Source: Bacteroidales bacterium (GTDB lineage: Bacteria; Bacteroidota; Bacteroidia; Bacteroidales; UBA932). Taken from it: 64,000 bases of DNA. Positions 59,003 through 64,000 of this stretch are shown one piece after another (within the stretch, counting starts at the first letter, position 1; each line of letters opens with the position of its first letter). The stretch covers positions 62,001 to 126,000 of the forward strand of contig JAFTDJ010000049.1 in NCBI GenBank assembly GCA_017454265.1, given 5' to 3'. The position numbers and the translations under genes were made by a program. The notes under the pieces are model-generated. The model was not told the origin of the DNA, did not search any database, and saw nothing but the letters and a program-made list of their open reading frames with translations.

Positions 59003-60838
59003 ATGAAGGATTTTTGGAGCATAATCAGGCGTTACGTTAAACCGTACAGGGGCTATTTGGGCGGTTCAGTCTTGCTGAACGTCTTGTCGGCCATTTTTAA
59101 CGTCTTCTCGTTTTCGCTGCTGATCCCTATCTTGCAGATATTGTTCAATATCAACGAGATGCACTATGAGTTCATACCTTGGGATTCGGCTTCTGCGGGA
59201 CTTAAGGACATAGCCGTGAACAACCTCTACTGGTTTGTTACCGGGGCAATGGACAAGTGGGGGGCAGGCAATGTACTGCTTGCGCTGTGCGTGGTGCTTT
59301 CCGCGCTCACTGCCCTCAAAACCGCCTGCTACTTCGGTTCTACTGCCGTTATGGTTCCTATCCGCACAGGAATAGTGAAGGACCTCAGGATGGAAATTTA
59401 TCGCAAGATACTTTCCCTCCCGCTTGGCTACTTCAGCCAGGAACGCAAGGGCGACATCATTGCCCGTATGAGCGGAGACGTACAGGAAGTAGAGACGTCT
59501 ATCACAGCTACGCTTGATATGCTCATTAAAAATCCTATTCTGCTGATTATCTACATAAGCACTCTTATTGCCATATCCTGGCAACTGACAGTGTTTGTTC
59601 TGGTTTTCGCTCCTGCGGTTATCTGGCTTATGGGATTCATAGGGAGAAAGCTGCGCCGCCAGTCAACAGAGGCCCAGGTGCTGTGGAGCGATACAATGAG
59701 CCAGGTTGAGGAGACCCTGGGAGGCCTGCGCATCATAAAGGCCTTCCTCGCGGAGAAAAAGATGGAGGGACGTTTCGACGGCATTACCGGAGCCATGAAG
59801 AGCAAGAGCAGCAGGGTGGCTACCCGCCAGGCCCTGGCTCACCCTGTAAGCGAGTTTATGGGCACCGTCGTTATCGCTATAGTCCTCTGGTTCGGAGGTA
59901 CCTTGATATTGGGCGAGCGCTCTGTGATAGATGCTCCCACCTTTATTTTCTATATGGTGATGCTGTACAACATCATACAGCCAATCAAGGAGTTTTCCAA
60001 GGCGGCATACGGTATACCCAAGGGGCTTGCGAGCATGTCCCGCATCGATGCAATCCTTGATGCAAAGAACCCAATTGTGGAACCGGCTTCTCCCAAACCG
60101 CTCAGGGAATTCAAAGACAAGATAGAATTCAAGGACGTGAGTTTCCATTATGAAGACGGCAGGGAGGTGCTGAGCCACATAAACCTTGTAATTCCCAAGG
60201 GCAGCACCATTGCCATAGTAGGTGCATCAGGCTCCGGCAAATCTACGTTGGTGGACCTCATACCGCGCTTCTATGATGTTACCTCCGGCAGCGTATCCAT
60301 AGACGGAACCGACATAAAAGACGTATCATTGAGGGACCTGAGAGGCTTGATCGGCAACGTCAACCAGGAATCGATACTCTTCAACGACAGTATATATAAC
60401 AACATCGCCTTTGGTGTAGAAAAGGCCGGCCGTGAAGAGGTGGAAGCGGCCGCAAAGGTTGCAAACGCCCACGAATTCATAATGGAGAAAGAGGACGGCT
60501 ATGATACCAACATAGGCGACAGGGGAGTGAAACTCAGCGGCGGCCAGCGGCAGAGGATCAGCATCGCCCGTGCGATTCTGAAGAATCCTCCGATACTGAT
60601 TCTGGACGAGGCCACGGCATCTCTTGACACCGAATCGGAGAGGAGCGTACAAGATGCTTTGGACCGGCTGATGGCATCCCGCACTACAATTGCAATAGCT
60701 CACAGGCTGAGTACTATCAGGGGCGCTGACGAGATAATAGTAATTGATGAGGGCCGCATAGTAGAACGCGGCAGGCACGAGGACCTGCTTGCCCTCGGAG
60801 GCTACTATAGGAAACTTTACGATATGCAGTCATTATGA
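59003..60838 (+). CDS. ABC exporter with fused membrane and ATPase domains (MsbA-like)
   Basis: A 611-residue half-transporter. Six membrane helices span about residues 15-330, and the nucleotide-binding domain follows with Walker A GASGSGKST near 406-414, Q-loop near 455, signature LSGGQRQR near 510-517 and Walker B ILILDEATAS near 530-539, then the H-loop AHRLS. It would act as a homodimer. The type exports lipid A precursors, other lipids or peptides; no peptidase domain is present. Flanking pit and vanZ genes do not fix the substrate. Confidence 0.88.
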   Translation: MKDFWSIIRRYVKPYRGYLGGSVLLNVLSAIFNVFSFSLLIPILQILFNINEMHYEFIPWDSASAGLKDIAVNNLYWFVTGAMDKWGAGNVLLALCVVLSALTALKTACYFGSTAVMVPIRTGIVKDLRMEIYRKILSLPLGYFSQERKGDIIARMSGDVQEVETSITATLDMLIKNPILLIIYISTLIAISWQLTVFVLVFAPAVIWLMGFIGRKLRRQSTEAQVLWSDTMSQVEETLGGLRIIKAFLAEKKMEGRFDGITGAMKSKSSRVATRQALAHPVSEFMGTVVIAIVLWFGGTLILGERSVIDAPTFIFYMVMLYNIIQPIKEFSKAAYGIPKGLASMSRIDAILDAKNPIVEPASPKPLREFKDKIEFKDVSFHYEDGREVLSHINLVIPKGSTIAIVGASGSGKSTLVDLIPRFYDVTSGSVSIDGTDIKDVSLRDLRGLIGNVNQESILFNDSIYNNIAFGVEKAGREEVEAAAKVANAHEFIMEKEDGYDTNIGDRGVKLSGGQRQRISIARAILKNPPILILDEATASLDTESERSVQDALDRLMASRTTIAIAHRLSTIRGADEIIVIDEGRIVERGRHEDLLALGGYYRKLYDMQSL

Positions 60839-61236
60839 GAAGAACAACCATATTCCGTGTACTCACTTTTTTGTATCTGGGAGTCGTAGCGTTGCTCTGC
60901 TTTGCCAACTTTTCACATCTTCCTGAAGTGCAGCGTTCTTTTCTCGGTATCCCTACAGACAAGATAGTTCATTTCCTGATGTTCCTGCCATTCCCGGTCC
61001 TGGCTTTCTGGTCTCTCGTAACGAGACGCGGGACTGTGGTGGCAACGCTTCTTATCCTTGCCTGTCTCTATATTGTCGGATGTCTGCTGGCCTGGGGAAC
61101 GGAATATGTACAGGGCATGCTTCCGTACAGGGAAATGGATATGTCTGATTTTAAAGCGGACCGTATCGGCCTTGCCTGCGGATCCCTTATCGCCTTCATT
61201 ATTCAGTTGTTCTCTTCCAATAAAGCAGATGCGTAG
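60835..61236 (+). CDS. VanZ-family membrane protein
   Basis: A 133-residue protein with four predicted helices. The VanZ-like pattern is seen in IPTDKIVHFLMFLPFPVLAFWS near 39-60, CLLAWGTEYVQGMLPYREMDMSDFKADRIGLACGSL near 81-116, where the Glu and the Asp/Arg pairs are conserved. The family was named after a teicoplanin-resistance protein, and its biochemical role is unknown. It overlaps the ABC exporter stop by 4 bp and the next gene's ATG lies within its last codons. Confidence 0.88.
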   Translation: MRRTTIFRVLTFLYLGVVALLCFANFSHLPEVQRSFLGIPTDKIVHFLMFLPFPVLAFWSLVTRRGTVVATLLILACLYIVGCLLAWGTEYVQGMLPYREMDMSDFKADRIGLACGSLIAFIIQLFSSNKADA

Positions 61237-64000
61237 GTCTATTCTCTCTATATTGTTTACCCTTGCGTTTTATTCTGCCGGTGCCGGCAACGTGCCCAAG
61301 GCTGCGGATTTCAATGTTGTTTGCGATACTCTTACTGCGAGATGCAACAGGCATTTTCTGGTTCTCTCTAAAGTGACGCTTGAAAAGGTCTATTTGAACA
61401 ATGGTTCGCTGGACCTGTATTTCAACTGCACGCTTGCAGATTACCCCTGGCATAGGGATGATATAATATGGTTTCTCTCCGAACTCAATGCAGAAAGCGC
61501 TTCTCTGCTCGGTGACTACACCATCGGTTCATGTATGACGGCCGGCGGACGCCTGGAAGAGCTTGAAACGCCGCTGCTTACCCGGAACGGCAAGTCTCCG
61601 GAATACAAGCACGCCATAAAGAAGAATTCGCGGCTTCCTCTTGTGCGCAGATATGGAGCGCGTCAGTACTCGTCCGGCCTAAGCGGAAAGCACATTGTGC
61701 TGTGGCAAAGTCACGGCCTGTACTACAACGAGAGCCAGGACCAGTGGCGCTGGCAGCGTGCTACCCTGCACCGTACGGTGGAAGATATGTATACGCAAAG
61801 CTATGTGCTGCAAGGCGTCATGCCTATGCTCGAGAACGCCGGCGCGTATGTCATGACGCCCCGCGAGCGCGACGTGCAGCGGCAGGAGGTTATATGCGAC
61901 AACGATCCTTCCTTCATGCGTACCGGCAGGGAATCAGTACGTAAGCTTGGGCGCTACACGGAAGAAGGCGAATGGAAGGATGGGGAAGTTCCCGGATTTG
62001 CTGATACAAAGCAGGTTTACGACATCACTGACAATCCTTTCAGGTATGGTACCGCCCGGGTTGCCAGGTGCAGCGTGACTCCTTCCAGCTTTGCGCGTTG
62101 GACTCCCGACATCCCGGAACGTGGAGAATATGCTGTTTACGTCAGTTATGCATCTTTCCCCGCCAGCAGCAGGGATGCGCACTATACTGTCCGTCATCTC
62201 GGTGGCACTGAGGATTTCCTGGTGGATCAGCGTAAGGGCGGCGGAACCTGGATTTATATTGGAACCTTTGAGTTCGGCCCCGGCGAGTCCGCATATGTGG
62301 AACTCAGCAACAAAGGAGCAGAAGGTCTGGTGGTGAGCGCAGATGCGGTACGTTTCGGGGGCGGTATGGGAAAAATTGCCCGTGGAGGGAAGATTTCCGG
62401 CATGCCGAGCTTCGCTGAGGGAGCTTCCTACTGGATGCCTTGGGCCGGAGCCGACAGTACGCTTAGGGCCTGGGAGACCGATTATACTAATGATTATGCA
62501 TCCAGGGGTGCCTGGTGCAAGATGATGAAGGACGAGAAAGGAATTCCTTTCGACTGCTCGCTTGCTTTTCATACAGATGCAGGAATCACCCCCAACGACA
62601 GCATCGTGGGTACTTTGGCCATATATACTCTGAAAGAAGACAATAAACGTAAATTCGATGACGGCTCAGACCGCATCAGCAGCCGTACTTTTGCAGACTT
62701 CGTTCAGACTCAGATCGTAGAAGACCTCCGTATAGGATTCGAGCCCAAGTGGAGCCGGCGCCAGGTATGGGACCGTTCTTATAGTGAATCACGTACTACA
62801 GGCGTTCCCGCTCTGCTTCTTGAGCTCCTTTCACACCAGAACTTTGCCGATATGAAGTATGGCCTGGATCCTTCTTTCCGCTTCAACGTAAGCCGTTCCG
62901 TGTATAAGGGAATACTAAAATTTCTCGCTTGCCGTTACGGCACTTCGTATGTTGTGCAGCCTTTGCCGGTACATGCGTTCAGGGCAGAACTTACAGGAAA
63001 AGATTGCGCATACCTGAGCTGGGCGCCAACCGACGACCCTCTGGAACCCACGGCCGGAGCAATCGGTTATACTTTATACACGCGTGTCGATGACGGAGCC
63101 TTCGACGACGGCGTGCCTGTTATCGATTGTAATGCTGCAATCCGGATTGAGCCGGGCCATATTTATTCCTGGAAAGTTTGTGCCTGGAACGAGGGCGGTC
63201 AGAGTTTCCCGTCCGAAATTCTTTCTGCAGGCGTACCGGTTCAATCGGTTGACAGCGCTGTGCTTGTGGTCAATAATTTTGACCGCGTAGCCGCACCCGC
63301 CTGGGTCGATACCCCTGATTATGCCGGATTCGAGTCCCGTCTGGATCCCGGAATGCCTTATATTCGCGACATATGTTACATAGGCGAGAATTATGAGTTC
63401 CGGAGGAACATGGGTTGGGATAGTGATGACGGCCCGGGATTCGGCGGCTCATATACCGACCGTGCCGGAGAACTTGTGGCCGGAAATACTTTTGATTACC
63501 CTTTTATTCACGGGCAGTCGCTCATCCGTCTTGGGCGCCCGTTCTGCTCTATGTCTGCTGAAGCTTTTTGTGCAGATACAACTCTTGCGTCAAAGTATAG
63601 GTCACTGGATCTTATCTGTGGTGCACAGGTCACTACAAAATCTGGAAGCGGAGCATATCCCGAGCGTTTTGAGGTGTTCCCGGAGCAGCTCCAGACCGCC
63701 CTTTCAGCATGGAGCCGCAGGGGCGGAGACATCCTGATATCCGGTTCTAGGATTGCTACCGACGTGTGGGCCAAAGTTTATGATTTTACTCCGGATTCGC
63801 TCAAAGTGGCCAACACAAAAACTTTTGTGGCGGATGTGCTTGGATACCGCTGGGCTTCCTCGCACGGCACCAATACCGGGTTGATGGACGGGATGCCGTT
63901 CTATGACGCACCTAATCCCGAAAGGTACCATGTCCCTAATCCCGACGGCATTCGTCCTGCACACCAGGGCGCTGCCGTTTGGCTGCGGTATGGCAGCTCC
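61229..64000 (+). CDS. Large secreted protein with amidase-like, golvesin-type and fibronectin III domains (partial)
   Basis: The frame opens with an ATG inside the last vanZ codons and stays open for 924 codons to the window edge. Residues 1-19 are a signal peptide. An amidase-3-like region shows LWQSHGLYY near 157-166, FHTDAG near 448 and SHQNFADMKYG near 533. A beta-rich golvesin-type domain interrupts it at about 250-375 (YAVYVSYASFPASSRDAHYTV, WIYIGTFEF). A fibronectin III-like domain follows near 595-670. The remainder is an alpha/beta region with ILISGSRI near 835. Similar Bacteroidales proteins are often labelled xanthan lyase, which the sequence does not support. Whether the amidase site is active is uncertain. 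Confidence 0.7.
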   Translation, partial: MRRSILSILFTLAFYSAGAGNVPKAADFNVVCDTLTARCNRHFLVLSKVTLEKVYLNNGSLDLYFNCTLADYPWHRDDIIWFLSELNAESASLLGDYTIGSCMTAGGRLEELETPLLTRNGKSPEYKHAIKKNSRLPLVRRYGARQYSSGLSGKHIVLWQSHGLYYNESQDQWRWQRATLHRTVEDMYTQSYVLQGVMPMLENAGAYVMTPRERDVQRQEVICDNDPSFMRTGRESVRKLGRYTEEGEWKDGEVPGFADTKQVYDITDNPFRYGTARVARCSVTPSSFARWTPDIPERGEYAVYVSYASFPASSRDAHYTVRHLGGTEDFLVDQRKGGGTWIYIGTFEFGPGESAYVELSNKGAEGLVVSADAVRFGGGMGKIARGGKISGMPSFAEGASYWMPWAGADSTLRAWETDYTNDYASRGAWCKMMKDEKGIPFDCSLAFHTDAGITPNDSIVGTLAIYTLKEDNKRKFDDGSDRISSRTFADFVQTQIVEDLRIGFEPKWSRRQVWDRSYSESRTTGVPALLLELLSHQNFADMKYGLDPSFRFNVSRSVYKGILKFLACRYGTSYVVQPLPVHAFRAELTGKDCAYLSWAPTDDPLEPTAGAIGYTLYTRVDDGAFDDGVPVIDCNAAIRIEPGHIYSWKVCAWNEGGQSFPSEILSAGVPVQSVDSAVLVVNNFDRVAAPAWVDTPDYAGFESRLDPGMPYIRDICYIGENYEFRRNMGWDSDDGPGFGGSYTDRAGELVAGNTFDYPFIHGQSLIRLGRPFCSMSAEAFCADTTLASKYRSLDLICGAQVTTKSGSGAYPERFEVFPEQLQTALSAWSRRGGDILISGSRIATDVWAKVYDFTPDSLKVANTKTFVADVLGYRWASSHGTNTGLMDGMPFYDAPNPERYHVPNPDGIRPAHQGAAVWLRYGSS

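Noticed and set aside
1..64000. CRISPR arrays, complete insertion sequences, integrases or prophage genes.
   Set aside because: No regularly spaced repeats, transposase or recombinase motifs were found; the only repeat clusters are those listed.

Overview
The window is a chromosomal segment from a member of the Bacteroidota, most likely order Bacteroidales. Supporting features are DUF3575 and GIN-domain envelope proteins, fimbrillin-like lipoproteins, a Wzi-type barrel, an S9B (DPP IV-like) peptidase, rhamnulokinase with rhamnose isomerase, a DUF47 plus Pit phosphate pair, and repeated promoters of the Bacteroides type (TTG, 19-20 nt, TAnnTTTG). Classical ribosome binding sites are rare. By eye the base composition is a little over half G+C, except for an AT-richer surface-protein patch around 7.3-10.2 kb. 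Family and genus cannot be assigned from this window. Coding density is very high: genes commonly overlap by ATGA or TGATG, and four convergent pairs overlap at their ends.

Layout. 0-7.2 kb: start of tgt; nucleoside transporter, dut and murF on +; glycosyltransferase, phospholipase-D-like protein, obgE and PAP2 phosphatase on -. 7.2-10.2 kb: accessory patch with a 47-residue peptide, a lipoprotein gene broken at a run of ten G, and a 0.5 kb non-coding stretch holding a duplicated ~100 bp element. 10.2-15.8 kb: DUF3575 protein, GIN lipoprotein, ZIP transporter, ribokinase, sugar transporter and nucleoside hydrolase. 15.8-19.7 kb: hypB, a 941-residue iron-sulfur flavoprotein and hypA, with no hydrogenase in view.

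19.65-28.7 kb is the most distinctive region: nine closely packed minus-strand genes behind one good promoter. They encode a DUF47 (PhoU-like) protein, a degenerate Pit-type membrane domain fused to a LuxR-type DNA-binding domain, an OprP-type porin, a lipoprotein with twin lamin-tail domains, a CYTH triphosphate-tunnel protein and a probable divergent relative, a beta-propeller lipoprotein, a DASS carrier and MgtC. I read this as a candidate phosphate or polyphosphate sensing and acquisition operon. A second DUF47 gene sits beside an intact Pit transporter at 57.3-59.0 kb.

28.9-44.7 kb: MscS channel, superoxide dismutase, rhamnose catabolism, tRNA-Val(CAC), a probable cell-wall recycling operon (ROK regulator, AmgK-RapZ fusion, MurU-like transferase, barrel protein), a HAMP-like membrane protein coupled to TrkH, a RecD-like helicase, a THUMP-like methyltransferase carrying an in-frame repeat element, and an S9B peptidase. 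44.8-64 kb: ABC exporter pair, a 5'-nucleotidase split into two genes in reversed order, YicC, a TonB receptor with a small HMA metal-binding protein, glnS, Wzi-like barrel, aminotransferase, lysA, DUF47-Pit, an MsbA-like exporter, VanZ and the start of a large golvesin/amidase-like secreted protein that runs off the window.
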